DNA of 64,000 bases. It comes from Triatoma infestans (Eukaryota > Arthropoda > Insecta > Hemiptera > Reduviidae). Positions within the stretch are counted from its first letter, which is position 1, and every line of letters starts with the position of its first letter. Shown one piece after another: positions 20,621-32,341 of this stretch. The notes beneath the pieces were generated by a model that did not search any database, was not told the DNA's origin, and was given only the letters and a program-made list of their open reading frames with translations. The stretch covers positions 1 through 64,000 of the forward strand of contig JAAEAF010001937.1 of the NCBI GenBank assembly GCA_011037195.1. Direction: 5' to 3'. The translations under genes were made by a program, and so were the position numbers.

Positions 20621-21719
20621 TAATTATTATTATGAAAATTGAGATTTGTTTACTTCTGCTTTGCCAATATTCTGCAGTTTATAGTCTTCAATTACTTAGA
20701 AGTCGAAGCTGAAGAACGTGTCCAGGATATAATGTTAGACAACATAAATTTTCTTTTCTTTTTTTAATATAAAAATACCGAGTGTGCAAAGAAGATTAAA
20801 CTCATATATGCCAAAGAGAAAATAAAAAATAAAAGTTAAAAAAAACAAACCAGTGATGGTATCATTTATTTTTTGCATTATTCAACCTTTCTTTTTGAAT
20901 GTTCAATCTTCTTGAAAAGTTTATAATATAGTTATTATCAAAATAACCCGCAGCTTAGTATTCTGGGAAATTGAAACATTATTTTATTTTTAAAAACTAA
21001 GTATATAGCTTGGGATATGTAGAGATTTCTAAGAAAGTGCCTACTAATATGTAATAGTGGGCAGAGTGTTCAACGTAGAACTCAAGGACGTACACGTACA
21101 TATGCCCACTGAACTGTATCTGGCCTTGTTTCTCTACTTTGTTATTTCGTCCTATAACCATACCTCCTTCTTTTACAGTTCATACGAGCTCGCTCCTTGC
21201 TCTTTCAAACTTTTTTTTTTGTTTTAGCTCCTTTTCAACATTTAAGTGTTAATCTGGTTTTTAAGTTCAAATTCATTAACATTAACTTAAGATTTCATAC
21301 AAAAAATTAAAAATTAGATAGTTAAACCATATCGCAAAAAAAAGGGGTGTTACAGTTGGGCCCTAAATGGACTAAATGAATTGGGACCTGGAGAGTCAAT
21401 AGAGATCGACGACTGGCAAGCCTTTGCCCACAATCGGTTGTAGCTTAATGTTAAACAACAATTTTTTCATTTTTTAGTCAATAAATTAATAAAGTTTAGT
21501 AATAACTAGTAGTAGACTTACCTGAGCGGACTTGTGTGGAGCATCTTCTGTGAAAACCAACAAAGTTTATGCAGTATAAATTTAAACCTATTTGACAGAC
21601 TTCCAAAAAAAAAAAAAAAACTAAGATAAATAGTTTCGAATAAATCTTAGAAACAAAAGCGATACGTTTTAATACGTGAAGTGGGTAGGTAGAGGTGGAT
21701 AAGTTTGCCAAATTAGAAG
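20621..21719. other. AT-rich spacer, no recognised gene
   Basis: A short plus-strand stretch near 21370-21470 (LNELGPGESIEIDDWQAFAH) looks protein-like but ends quickly and matches no family I can name. Confidence 0.35.
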
Positions 21720-22302
21720 CCTCTCTCCCTTTCATTAGTCCCGAGCCTGATGTTGTATGTCTTTTGGCATATGTCTGTCAAGCTTCCAGTTATGGACAGC
21801 TTCATAGCACTCATCCCTATGGATGGGCAAAGTGGGTTGTTGGCTGTCTAAAATGCTCATTGGGGGTCCGGGCAGGGCTTTTTGCGAGGGGGGTCTTGTG
21901 TCTTTCACGTGCCTCCCTCAGGTATCTGGTTGCTTTTCTCAATAGGCATTGTGATTTAAGGAGACATCTTTATACAATAGGGCTCATGCCAGATCACTTT
22001 TATAGAGTTCGTGAGACGGAGGAGGTATGGGGAGTACCCATACATCTCTTAACGGATTGTTTGGGCTGCGAGGAGATTAGTTCAGGACCTTTGGCTTGAA
22101 TGGGTTATCGGTAGAAGAGCTTAAGCTATGTCCTCTCAAGGTTATGGTCCGATTTGTTCGGACTGTGGTAAAACTTAAGTGGGTGAAACCCGGGCCCGGA
22201 CTTTTGTTCCATACCTGATAGTTGTTATTCTTTTGGGGCAGCTATATGGGCCCATGGAGGCTTTGGATAGAGGAGGGTTTTAGCTTTCCCCTCCTTTGAA
22301 TA
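21720..22302 (+). pseudogene. I-like non-LTR retrotransposon 3' end
   Basis: Plus-strand frame reads LCLSRASLRYLVAFLNRHCDLRRHLYTIGLMPD, then the zinc knuckle degraded to RVRETEEVWGVPIHLLTDC (the consensus CRVC is lost), EELKLCPLKVMVRFV in another frame, and a short 3' untranslated region including GGGCAGCTATATGGGCCCA. It ends in (AAT)n, the tail type of I-like elements. RNase H and RT are truncated away. Copies in minus orientation lie at 3362-3680, 35962-36388 and 60812-61283. Confidence 0.8.

Positions 22303-22357
<55 letters not shown>
22303..22357 (+). repeat. (AAT)n tail of the I-like element
   Basis: About 18 uninterrupted AAT units directly after the 3' untranslated region. Confidence 0.9.
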
Positions 22358-22358
<1 letters not shown>

Positions 22359-22363
22359 GTGCG

Positions 22364-22521
22364 TTCTCAAGCGTTGGTCTAGTGGCTTTCGTGCGAGAAT
22401 TCAGGGTTCGATTCCTGTGAGGGCAAAGTCGGTGTTGACCCAACATCGTGATTAAAAGTGGGAAGCTACAGTTAGTAGCGCCCTAGGTAGCGAAGTCCGG
22501 AACTATACGGCATGGGAACTG
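22364..22521 (+). mobile_element. tRNA-derived SINE-1, copy 2
   Basis: A-box TGGTCTAGTGG at 22375-22385 and B-box GGTTCGATTCC at 22405-22415, followed by a body containing AAAGTCGGTGTTGACC and GCGCCCTAGGTAGCGAA, all shared with copy 1 at 1876-2867. It lacks the distal part seen there and is joined directly to the 3' untranslated region of the next element, so it is 3'-truncated or was cut by that insertion. Confidence 0.82.
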
Positions 22522-23340
22522 AGGGCGAGCCTCATTCCACTGCGACCTACAAGACGAGATATATTGTGGATCCCCTTAAATTATAGCACAACCCTCAGCT
22601 ATGCCCTCCTAATCAATCCTAGCAAAGCTGACAGCGGCTCCCTCATGAAGCTTATAGCTTTGGGATTGCCAGTCCCCAATTGAAGAAACCTTATCCTCGC
22701 CAGGCCGGCGCACTCGCAAAGGATGTGCGCCGGGGTTTCTTCCTATGCCTTGCAGAATCGGCATACCGCACTATCTGCAAGCTGTAGATGGTGCATGTGT
22801 CTGTTTAGCCTATAATGCCCAGTTAGTAGACCCACAATTAGCCTCATATCCCTTCGGATATGGCTCAATAGATCTCTGGTAAATTTAGGCAAATATTTCT
22901 TGATAAAGAGCTTTGCCTGTCTCTGTCCTGATGTTCTCTCCCACCAACGCAGACGCTGTTCTTCTATCCAAACTTTGATAGAAGTTTGAATAAGGCTCCT
23001 GGACAAGACGCAGAAAGGTTCGGGGCCTATAAAGGTATCCTGCGAACCCTCTCTCGCTAGGGCATTCGCCGCCTTTTTATTACCCAGAAACCCCGCATGT
23101 CCCGGCACCCAGGCAAGTGTCAGTTTATTCCGAGTACTCACCTCGATTAGGGCAAGTAGGCTATTCCATACCAGTCTTGAGACTACTTGGTGTGAAGAAA
23201 ATGCCTTCAGGGCTGCCTGACTGTCGGAGGATATGGCCACTCTTCTAACCGCTATGCCCTTGCCTTATAATCTCCCTAACGAAGAGTTGTAACGCTACGA
23301 CTTCAGCCTGAAAGACCGTGGCGTACTTCCCTAGGCTGGC
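22522..23340 (-). pseudogene. I-like retrotransposon fragment: RNase H and zinc knuckle
   Basis: The minus strand begins within RNase H: YATVFQAEVVALQLF (acidic residue strand), then SDSQAALKAF (catalytic aspartate region), then WVPGHAGFLGNKKAANALAREG, where the usual GNExAD is GNKKAAN, so the last catalytic aspartate is lost. Downstream come RLIVGLLTGHYRLNRHMH and a knuckle CRFC...HILCEC interrupted by a stop at about 22742. The open part is 22743-23240; a frameshift separates the first RNase H strand. The 3' untranslated sequence (22535-22640) matches 56714-56848. RNase H removes the RNA template strand during retrotransposition; this copy is dead. Confidence 0.88.
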
Positions 23341-23344
23341 CTTG

Positions 23345-23759
23345 ATCTTAACTTTTTATTATGTGGGTAGATAGTACACGAGTAAAAAAAAAAAAAAAAA
23401 ACCGTTGGAGCCTTTTTCGAGAAAATTGCAAAAAAAAAAAAACGAAAAAAACCTTGAGTAAAGTCACAATTTTGGTTGATGGATTTTGCCCGAAATCTGC
23501 CCGTGTCAGAAACGGTGGTAGTATCTAACCGAAATACCAAAATTGAGCTTATATTTTGCGATATCACACATACACACACACAACACGCACAGACCATTCC
23601 CTGAATACATAATGTTCCTTTTCCATTTCATTTGTTTTCTTTTCCTCTCCTCCCCCCCCCCAGGGGTACCGTAATACATGTATTTCCCTATGAAAACCCG
23701 ATTTCATAAATTACACATGATCGCAATACTTTCTCTTACTAGGAAGTAAGAGAAAGTAA
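23345..23759 (+). repeat. BR repeat 3' part (G)
   Basis: From 'CCGTTGGAGCCTTTTTCGAGAAAATTGC' through a short CA run (23565-23590) to the terminal hairpin CTCTTACTAGGAAGTAAGAG ending 23759. It abuts the I-like fragment on the left and BR copy H on the right. Confidence 0.75.
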
Positions 23760-23761
23760 AA

Positions 23762-24165
23762 ATCTGGTAGGAAAAATTCATACGTCCCTTACTCTTACCT
23801 CTCGAAATACAGTTATACGTATATAAAATGACAAATAGGTTTAAGTTTCAAATTTTTGCTCATATGTTCTAGCAGAAATATGCAGACGGTGAAGAGAATA
23901 AATGCCAAACTACTAACCAAGTTTGGTACAGAATGATTACATTGCAGAGAGGCCAATAATATTGAACAAAAACACATTCGAATTTTATCGTCTCAGATTT
24001 CATAGAAAATATTTCAGAATAAAATAACAAATAAAAGTATTTCACATTATTCTTAAAGGAAATCGTTATAGTAGTCGTTTTCGAGAAAATTCCTTAAAAA
24101 AAGTCAAAAACCTATTTTGTGCAATTGCACTTAACGGTTAACATTTGGAATTCTAGTAATGTTAC
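23762..24165 (+). repeat. BR repeat 5' part, diverged (H)
   Basis: Starts AATCTGGTAGGAAAAATTCA immediately after copy G, so G and H are directly joined end to start. Later parts resemble the divergent copies at 44044 and 60570 ('GATTACATTG...AATATTGAACAAA'). Confidence 0.6.
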
Positions 24166-24750
24166 TAATGTAGGTTGAAGCTAGGAGAGATGACAAGGGG
24201 TAGGAGAGAAGACGCAGGCTTTGCTTCTCTTGTTTGCCGCCACGTGGCATCATGGAAGTTAGTCCAGGAGTAGAGAGATCAGAAGCGAACGTATTGTAAA
24301 ATTTTGTGTGTTCTACGAACATTTATACGCATCAGCTATATCTGGTGAATACCTGAATTTTCATAAAGCTTAGTAAATTTTTCATATACTATATTAATTG
24401 CAATTGAAATGAAAGATTTTTCTGCTGTCGTTAAAGTTAGGCTCGTAGACTTAGTGTTTACCAAGTTTCATGTCGATCAATCCATGTTACCTTCACAGAG
24501 GAGTGGTCTCCTACTCATGGTGCATCATCTATCCTACCATAGTAGGACAGACGGCCAAATGTAATGTATTTGTATTTTGTTTCTTGAATAAATGAGAATG
24601 TCTTTATTTTGAACAATAATATTTTTTTTTGTAGATAATAGTAGTTGACATATGTTTTATAAGCATTATCTCTTTAATAGATCTCCTACATTTTGATACA
24701 GTGCATAACTTTGAAATGTTCGTCATCTCTCCTAGCTTTACCCTATATTA
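24166..24750. mobile_element. TA-flanked MITE with 29-bp imperfect terminal inverted repeats
   Basis: The ends 24166-24194 and 24722-24750 are inverted repeats sharing a perfect 17-bp core AAGCTAGGAGAGATGAC and about 25 of 29 positions overall. The element starts and ends in TA, consistent with a Tc1/mariner-type TA duplication. The 585-bp interior has no transposase. SINE-3 has inserted exactly at the right terminal repeat. Confidence 0.78.
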
Positions 24751-24953
24751 AAAAAAAGTAAAGTAATGCCTATTTTTTCAGGCGGGCTTAACGTCCAACT
24801 ACCAAATTAGGTGTCGCGGACGGGGGCGGAAGCACCTACTTTACTATTAACATTTTTTAAGCAAATATAAAATTTAGCAGTTATACGCTGGACTCGAACT
24901 GAAGTCCTCCCACTTACAAGTCCGTGCTCATAACCACTACACCAACAGCCCCT
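24751..24953 (-). mobile_element. SINE-3, copy 3, 12-bp target duplication
   Basis: Flanked by TACCCTATATTA (24739-24750) and TACCGTATATTA (24954-24965), one mismatch. The duplicated bases are the end of the MITE's right terminal repeat, so the SINE is younger than the MITE. Confidence 0.9.
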
Positions 24954-24984
24954 TACCGTATATTAATATTATATTGTTTCCAAT

Positions 24985-25290
24985 ATTATAGAGGTGGCCA
25001 AAAACATCAAAAAAAAAAAATCAATTTTCTCGGGAAAATGGTTCAAATCAAAGTGATAGATATTTATGTGTGAAAATAGGATAGGTATTTTAATGAAAAT
25101 CGTTGAAGCTGGTTTTTGAGAAAATTAAATTGCAAAAAACTAAAAAAACAATACATTCAGTAAAATTGCCCTTGCTGTTGGTAAATGGATTTTGCCCGAA
25201 ATCTTCGTGTCAGATGCAGTGGTAGGTAGTACCTAAACGGAATACCAATTCGGAGCTTTCTGACATTTTTCGTTTGTGTGATATTTTGAA
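24985..25290 (+). repeat. BR repeat fragment, diverged
   Basis: Contains 'GAAAATCGTTGAAGCTGGTTTTTGAGAAAAT', 'GTGTCAGATGC' and 'ACCTAAACGGAATACCAA', in BR order; both ends are missing. Confidence 0.65.
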
Positions 25291-25691
25291 AAAAAAAAAA
25301 CCCTATTGAAATCAAGGATTTATATTATATATTAATTGATTTATAGGGTAGGATATCAATTTGTTTTTTATTGGAAATATTATTTAACACAAATATATGA
25401 ATATAATTGCATAGATAGCAAATTCTTTGTAGTCATCCCACTCTAAGGGGCAGATAAAATTAGAATTAACTCGAAGAATATTAAGGTTTTATTGCTGAAG
25501 GAAATCATTTCTTGTCTGATTTTATTGTTTTGGCCAAACTTTGGATGGATATATCTCATTCTGACATCATTTTCTAGAAGAAAATGACTTTTCATAAATT
25601 AAAAAGAAACTTGCTCTATCATTTGTTTGTAATTGTGATCCAGCAACAGAATCCGTAAAAAATAACACGAAATACATCCAAATTAAAAAAA
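25291..25691. other. AT-rich spacer
   Basis: Nothing recognisable. Confidence 0.4.
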
Positions 25692-26650
25692 TCTGGTGTG
25701 AAACACTCACACAACTTTCTCTTACTCCAGTTCTCAAATGATAATTGACAAATTTTATAGTTTGTGTACCAAATTTAATGAAATTCGTCGAAAACTGAAA
25801 AAACTGTTCAGTAAAAGCGCACTTCGGTTTACTAATTTTCTTGAAACTCGGAATTTAAGCCATCAATTTATTTCTAACTAATTATGTTTGTGATAGAATT
25901 GTATAATGAACTAGGATAGCACTTTGATGAAAATCTAACCCCACCCCTCCCCTAAAAGTGCTCTTAAAAGAAATTTCCCAGAGAAATGTTTTAGATAAAA
26001 GTTGTAGATCTTTGCATGTTTAGTTTATATACGAAGTTTCAAAAAACTCGTCGGAGCCATTTTCGAGAAAATTGCGAAAAAGGGAATAAATCATTTAGTA
26101 AAGTGGTAAAGGAAATGCACTTCCTGTTATCCCATTTTTCAAACTCAGAATTTCAACAACATATTTAACTCTAATGAATATTATTTAGATGACAGAATTG
26201 TCTATTAAACTGAAATAGCTCTTTAGATGGAAACCTAACCCACCCTTCCCCCAAAAGTGCCCTTCACTGCATTTTCCCGAAGAAATGTTTCTAATAAAAG
26301 TTGTAGCTCTTTGTATGTGTGGTTGATGTTTAAAGTTTAAAAAAAATCGTCGGAGCCATTTTTGAGAAAATCGCAAAAAAGTAAAAAATCCAACTAGTAA
26401 AGTGGTACTTCCGGTTGAGGAATTTTTACAGATAACGTTGTGTCAGATCCCATGGTGATACCTAAAGGTAATATCAAGTTTGAACTTTCTACAATTTTCA
26501 GCTACATACATACACAACACATAGACCATTTGCTAAAAACCACTTTTTTGGGCTCAGGGGACCTCAAAATTGATATTTCCGGTGAAAACTCGATATCGAA
26601 AATTTGACACGATTACAATACTTCCTCTTACTAGGTGTAAGAGAATGTAA
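25692..26650 (+). repeat. BR repeat copy J, near full length
   Basis: Starts TCTGGTGTGAAACACTCACA after an A-run, ends CTCTTACTAGGTGTAAGAGAATGTAA. Internal units carry the ACTTCC(G/T) blocks at about 25820, 26120 and 26407. The CA microsatellite has shrunk to a short ACATACACAACAC run. Confidence 0.9.
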
Positions 26651-29479
26651 AAAAAAAAAAATTGCAGCGAAATAATCCAAATGTCAAACAATTATTTAAA
26701 GCAAAAATGGATAAAATAAAATGTTAAGATAAAAATAATGATATATATACAACTTGAAGCTGATAATTGCACTTAATAAATATGTCCGTCCATTGGGCAC
26801 ATTACTCTAAAAACACGTGTCGTTCCAAACTAGCGTCCATTGTATTATATATGGTCTGCCGCTCTTTGTGGAGGACATCGATCGCCTCAGAAAATCTATG
26901 AAGCTCGCTATCTAAAGTATCAGGCGAATAGAAGTTAACAAAGGCATTTTACAAACTCTGTATGAAATGTAATTGATCAACTTTCTTCCATTTTAATTAA
27001 TAATTTTATATATATTTTCATTATAAAATAATTTTTATTAATTATACTTATATCAATTATTTTTTTTTTTTTACATTCAGATGGAAATATTTAAATAACT
27101 TTAGTATTATTATTAAGTTATTAGAAATATTATAATAATAGAAATAATTTTATAATTTAATAAATATGAGGCATAAAGATGTTTTAAATTTGTTTGGTTA
27201 CAAAAAAATCTTGATTGGTTTTAGTATCCAATCTCAGCTTTTATAAAAAACAGGTATGATATAATTTATACTCTTTAAAATTTATTTAATTTTTCTTCTA
27301 CCATTTCAATTAAATTTAATCGAAATTTTATTTATAAACAGTAATGAAATATATATATATTTTTTTTTTCTGTTTTCTGATTTTATTATGAAGTACTACA
27401 ATAATTGTGTTTGGATAGTTGTGTTGGACAGAATTAATACTGCACACCATAATGAGGAAGGTTACTGTATCCTACATATAATAATAATATACAATATTAC
27501 ACGGTGTTGTGCAGGTTATAATTTACTTGTTTTAGTTGGACGATCTCACGAAGTTAACCCATAAGTAGGCGAACATTGTAAGGTAGCTTTGAGACTACCA
27601 ACATTATAAAGAGTTCTTCACATAGCACGCACCCTCAAAATTATTGGTTCCATATATATATATATCATATATTTCAATATGGCAACCAACTTTATATATA
27701 ATTCAAGAAAATTGTTATGCTTATTTTGTTATAATACCGTTATTGAATACTTATGATTTTTAAAGATTATATGTCTCTCTCTCTCTTGTATTTTTTTTGG
27801 ATTGCACTTGATGCAAAGTTTAGTAACGTTTGGATATATGAAGTAATTTTTAATGTATTATAATAACAAAGATTTAATAGGACTACAGTTATAAAGATCT
27901 GAAATTTGGCAGTTCTTTCAGTAATGTTTGCTTTCCTTAGCCAAAAATAAAATAAAATAAAAATAAAAAACCTTCTAGACGTAGGCTTGGAAATGCCATC
28001 TAACGAAGACTGTTTAATAAAGAAACAAAAAAAAATCTATTGTGGAATCAGGCGGTTCATTTTATAATCAATGGAATAATCTAAATTTAATAAAAGACTT
28101 TTTTGGGAAAGCAATGACCTTTGTGACTTAGTGAAGACTGGTTTTCTAAAGTGTTCAAGACTGAATATCAGACTGCATGATTTTCTTTAATACTGCTTAA
28201 ATTTAAACTAATTACATTTATTTGAATCACTTTTTTTATCTTTGTTCAATGTTAATAGCGCTATCTTTTGACTTCAAATTTAAATACAACCAAACAACAG
28301 ATACCCCTTGCGGGCAAAAATACAATCAAATATTATCCTTCCATTAGTGCTAACCAACAATCTCTATATTTAAGTGAACATATAGGGCCAAATTTAATGA
28401 AAATTTAATTTGTATTAACTGCAGTAAGATAAAGTGAGCATGTAAGTATTGCACTCCATATTTCTTTCCAATAAGATTTTATGTTTTCTCCATTCATTAG
28501 AACAAAAAACGATACTACAATAAAGACAGTTAGTTCCATACTAAAATGGTTTTCATTTTATTTTAACTCTAGCCAATTATTTAAATAGAAGAAAACCTTT
28601 TAAACATAGGCCTCTATTAGTTATAAATAAACTTTCAATTAGAGGTTAGAAAAAGAATTAAAAAAAATAAAGAAGAAGAAAAATAACCTAATTTATTCAG
28701 TTACTTGCATACTGTTAATGGATTTAAAATAAATCACTTATTGATATAACCTTTTTGAAACATAATAAACACTAATGTTTGTTACAAATAAATACTTTCT
28801 TATAAATATTAACATAATTTATATTCATATCTCTATCTTGCTATTGCAATATCTATTTAAAAATATATTTTATATACTTACACATATCAACAAATTGTTT
28901 TGAAATGAATGAATACTCTGTTTTAAAATTATTTATGATATATAATATTAAATCATTGTAAAGAGCAGACAGTTAGTTATAAGCGTAGAAATAAATTACC
29001 ATAAATATCCAAGTGGGATGATCGAGGAAGGCTCCCTTTTACTTTCATTATCTTTTCTCATTTCTATGTCTGTTTTTATCTTTAATCCCCCCCCCCCCAC
29101 ATACTCGACGAAATAAAGAAATGTTCATTTCTTTTCGCAGTTTTGCTCGCTTAACACCTAAGGGGGATAAATACTGTCCGTGACAAGGATCCTTGGACTC
29201 AAGGCGTGTCCTTAATATAAATAAAGAATCATAAAATATGTTGAAATAGATCTGAAGAACGAAAACTTTTCTTCAGAGCTCCCTCAAAACTTAAATAGTC
29301 CTCTATATTACTTTCTTAAGTTAACCATACACGTAGAGGAAATCATCAAGGAAATAGCCTCTAGGATTTCCTGGAGGAATTCCTCTACCGAACCCTTGCC
29401 TACACACGATGAGTATATCGTTCCTCAAGGAAATCCTCTGGCCAACATTTTTCTTAACGCTAAACAAAGACACTCGCCA
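26651..29479. other. Long AT-rich region; one possible coding relic
   Basis: Apart from a minus-strand stretch at about 26805-26945 (given separately) I see no gene, no tRNA-like head and no terminal repeats. 29290-29460 has imperfect inverted blocks around TAGAGGAAATC/GATTTCCT that might belong to an unrecognised element. Confidence 0.4.
26805..26945 (-). pseudogene. Unassigned coding relic
   Basis: On the minus strand a 45-codon open stretch reads VNFYSPDTLDSELHRFSEA, IDVLHKERQTIYNTMD, ASLERHVF and ends at a stop. Base composition is richer in G and C than the surroundings and the peptide looks like real protein (mixed charged and hydrophobic residues), but I cannot name a family. A fragment of a DNA transposase or an exon are both possible. 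Confidence 0.3.
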
Positions 29480-29970
29480 ATAATTTGTTCTTCAAATTTG
29501 AAATTGCCGCTCCTCACTATGAACATTTTTCTTATCCCTCCCACCTTTTAACAGTTTTTTGAATTTTAAAAAGAATACTCTCTCTTCATTTCAAATCTCA
29601 ACGTTTTGAACATTCATTCCTCTCCTACCCTAAAGGTATCTTTATCTGTCTTATTTTCTCTTATTTTTAACATCCTTTTATTAAATTTAACGTAATTTCT
29701 GTGTTATAATTTTTTTGTTTTTAATATCTTTTGCTTAATCTTTTCTGTTAATATTTCTTTAATTTAAATTTTTCTTTTATTTGCCATAAAACTATGCACT
29801 TTTTCTTTACTTACTATACTGTTCTATAATGTAATTTTTCTCCAATAAATTTTACAGAGCTCCTAAAGAAGGGTACCACTGGTACCTGAAACGAAGAACA
29901 ACAAAGAATTCTTTTTTATTTAAAAACTCCTCTGGCTATTACCGTATAAACATCTTATTAAAAATAAACT
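29480..29970 (+). mobile_element. Penelope-related remnant (PLE-X), copy 2, uninterrupted
   Basis: Continuous homologue, in opposite orientation, of the split copy at 1700-3250. It supplies the empty site for both the SINE-1 insertion and the 51-bp retroposed scrap. It carries an AATAAATTTTACAGAGCTCC segment and then the hammerhead-like core. Beyond 29895 come GAATTCTTTTTT and a region matching 1700-1785. No coding sequence is left. Confidence 0.6.
29863..29893 (+). ncRNA. Decayed hammerhead-like core in PLE-X
   Basis: Order is CTAAAGA, one unpaired A, a 7-bp stem GGGTACC-ACT-GGTACCT (last pair G-U), then GAAACG. Relative to a working core (CTGANGA), the essential G at the third position is A, so it is probably inactive. 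Stem II and the GAAA box are intact. Confidence 0.45.
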
Positions 29971-29989
29971 CGCTTTAAGTTTGAAGAAA

Positions 29990-30335
29990 AACTTCCAGAA
30001 TCTCTCTAAAATGAATTTTCCTTGATAAAGTTTTAAATAAATAGTTCTACACGTGTTATAGCCGGCAAAAATTTAAAGAATAACGTTGCAGTAGTTTTAT
30101 TTATTTATTTATTTATTTTTTCTTTTTGAAAAAAATCGTAAAAAACTGAAAAAATTTCGGTAGTATAGTAAAACTTGCGAATGAAGATATTTTACTGAAG
30201 AATTATACTGTTAATTTTTACACAAATTACACACATGGCAGACAAACATACACATACATAAAGTTCATTTACTTTCGTGTTCAGGTAACCTCGATTGGAA
30301 TACTTTTTTTTCATCACCAATAAAAGGAAATAAAA
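29990..30335 (+). repeat. BR repeat, heavily decayed fragment
   Basis: Weak matches to 'ATGAATTTTCC..GATAAAGTTTTAAATAA', 'GAAAAAAATCGTAAAAAACTGAAAA' and a CATACACATACA run in the right order. An (ATTT)n run sits at 30097-30119. Confidence 0.45.
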
Positions 30336-31066
30336 TATAACTATTCCTTTATAAGTAGGTATATGCAGGAACAGTATTCAGGATAAAAGTATTGTAAAAA
30401 AGAAAAAGGTAATTATGAGAAGTGCATTCATTGTGCAGTGTTGTTTTTATTGCAAAAAAACGCAATATATCTATGGATGTGATCAACATTAGAACAACTA
30501 TTGTATAGGCTGAGGGGGAAAAGGTGGTTTTTGGGGGAGAGGGTTGAAGATCACCTTGAACCGAGCTTAGTATAGTTTGACCTCTCATAAGTTAGATAAC
30601 TACTAACTAGAGTTTTTTTTTTGTCATTGAACACGTGCTCAACGCCTTCACTGTTCGTATTTTTTTACTTTGTATTGTATTTTGTTTAATAATATCGCAA
30701 AACTACTTTTCTTAGTTAATTATGGACAAATAAATAAAAATTGAAATTAATTAAAACAAAAATTAACAAATAATCTGTATTTATCTGTGTGTGTGTATGT
30801 GTGCGTTATGTGTGATCAATATATCATAAAAATGAACTGTCGCAGAAGTTCAAAATTGATATTCCATCCCAGGAACCGACCTGAAGATGTCGGTCAATAT
30901 TCTTGAATCGAAATTACGATTTTTTTTTTCCAGCCAATTTCACCAAATTAATTTCCAAAATTCAAAATTTTTGTGTAAAATTTGGAAATACTAACTGCAC
31001 CAAATTAAATTTTCTGATTGAACTCATCCTTTATTCTGATAAAAGTTGAATGTGTAGAAAAAAAAA
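30336..31066. other. Spacer, no recognised gene
   Basis: A TGTGTGTGTATGTGTG run at about 30787-30803 and ACCGAC...GTCGGT around a CTGAAGA at 30880-30899, which looks hammerhead-like at first but lacks the GAAA partner in place. Confidence 0.35.
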
Positions 31067-31168
31067 TCTGGTGTGAAACACTCACACAACTTTCTTCTTA
31101 CTGTAGTTTACAAAATAATAACTAACAAGTTTTATAGTTAGTATACTAATTTGAATGAAATTCGGCGT
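31067..31168 (+). repeat. BR repeat 5' terminal fragment
   Basis: Starts TCTGGTGTGAAACACTCACA and stops after 'AATGAAATTCGGCG', where it meets an inverted BR copy. Confidence 0.85.
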
Positions 31169-31170
31169 TG

Positions 31171-31310
31171 TTACTTTCGGTTACTCCTAGCGGGAGTAAG
31201 TATTGTAATCGTGCCAAATTTTCGATATCGAGTTTTCACCGGAAATATCCGTTTTGAGGTCCCCTGAGTCCAAAAAAGTGGTTTTTAGCAAATGGTCTGT
31301 GTGTGTGGTG

Positions 31311-31372
<62 letters not shown>

Positions 31373-32153
31373 GAACAGCATAGCTCAAAAAAAAGAAATC
31401 GTAGAAAGTTTAAACTTGATATTCCGTTTAGGTTTCCATGGGACAGTAGGTCAGCGGTCAAAATTTCTCAACCAGAAGTACCACTTTACTAAATGTTTTT
31501 TTTCACTTTTTTGCATTTTTTCCAAAATGGCTCGAACGATTTTCTTTAAACTTAGTATATCAACTACACTTACAAAGATCTACAATTTTTATTTGAAATA
31601 TTTCTCCGGGAAAATGCATTTAAGGGCATTTTTAAGAGAGGGGTGTGGTGGGTTGTCCTCTAAAGTGCTATTACAGTTTATTATACAATTCTATCATCTT
31701 AATAATATTAATTAGAATTAAATGTGTTGTTGAAATTCCGAGGTTGAAAAAAAGCGGATGACCGGAAGTGCGTTTTTACTTAAATATATTTTTCAGCCTT
31801 TTGGTATTTTTTTACTTTCTTGCAATTTTCTCAAAAATGGCTCCGACGATTTTATTCAAATTAGGTATATCAACTACATATACAATGATCTACAACTTTT
31901 ATTTAAAACATTTCTCTGGGAAAATTCGTTTTTGACCATCCAATAAAAATTAATTAGAAATAAATAGATGGCCAAAATTCCGAGTTTCAAAAAAAAATAA
32001 GTAAACCGCAAGAGCACTTTACTGAACTTTTTTTTTCAGTTTTCGACGAACTCCAACGAATTTCATCAAATTTGATACACAAACTATAAAATTTGTCAAT
32101 TATAATTTTGAAAACTGGAGTAAGAGAAAGGTCTGTGAGTGTTTCACACCAGA
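31171..32153 (-). repeat. BR repeat copy, near full length
   Basis: Begins TTACTTTCGGTTACTCCTAG with the hairpin, contains a GT microsatellite at 31299-31356, ACCGGAAGT-type blocks, and ends TCACACCAGA. It forms the left arm of an inverted BR pair with 32175-33069. Confidence 0.9.
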
Positions 32154-32303
32154 TAATTTTTATGTAGACAATTCGCAAAAAAAAAACTGTATAGTAAAAA
32201 CGCACTTCCGGTCATCTGATTTTCTTCAAATTCGGAATTTCAACAGCATATTTAATTAGAGATATTTTCCGTAGAGTTAGACTACGCTGCTTCTTTTTGT
32301 GGT

Positions 32304-32341
32304 CATCGACCAGTTTCGGGCGTTCGCCCATCATCAGGATG
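32304..32341 (-). ncRNA. Hammerhead ribozyme core, left arm of foldback
   Basis: Minus strand: CATC, CTGATGA, GGGC-GAAC-GCCC, GAA, ACTGGT, C, GATG. All core positions are kept; stem III has one U-G wobble. Confidence 0.65.

Noticed and set aside
21370..21470. RTE-type C-terminal coding
   Set aside because: The peptide resembles such a region only loosely and the frame closes after about 30 codons.
22375..22445. Possible tRNA gene
   Set aside because: A- and B-box are present but the acceptor and anticodon arms do not pair; the unit is the head of SINE-1. The same applies to SINE-2 and SINE-3 heads.
30874..30920. Hammerhead-like CTGAAGA within a hairpin
   Set aside because: CTGAAGA here is the loop of an ACCGAC/GTCGGT hairpin, and no GAAA box follows a proper stem II.
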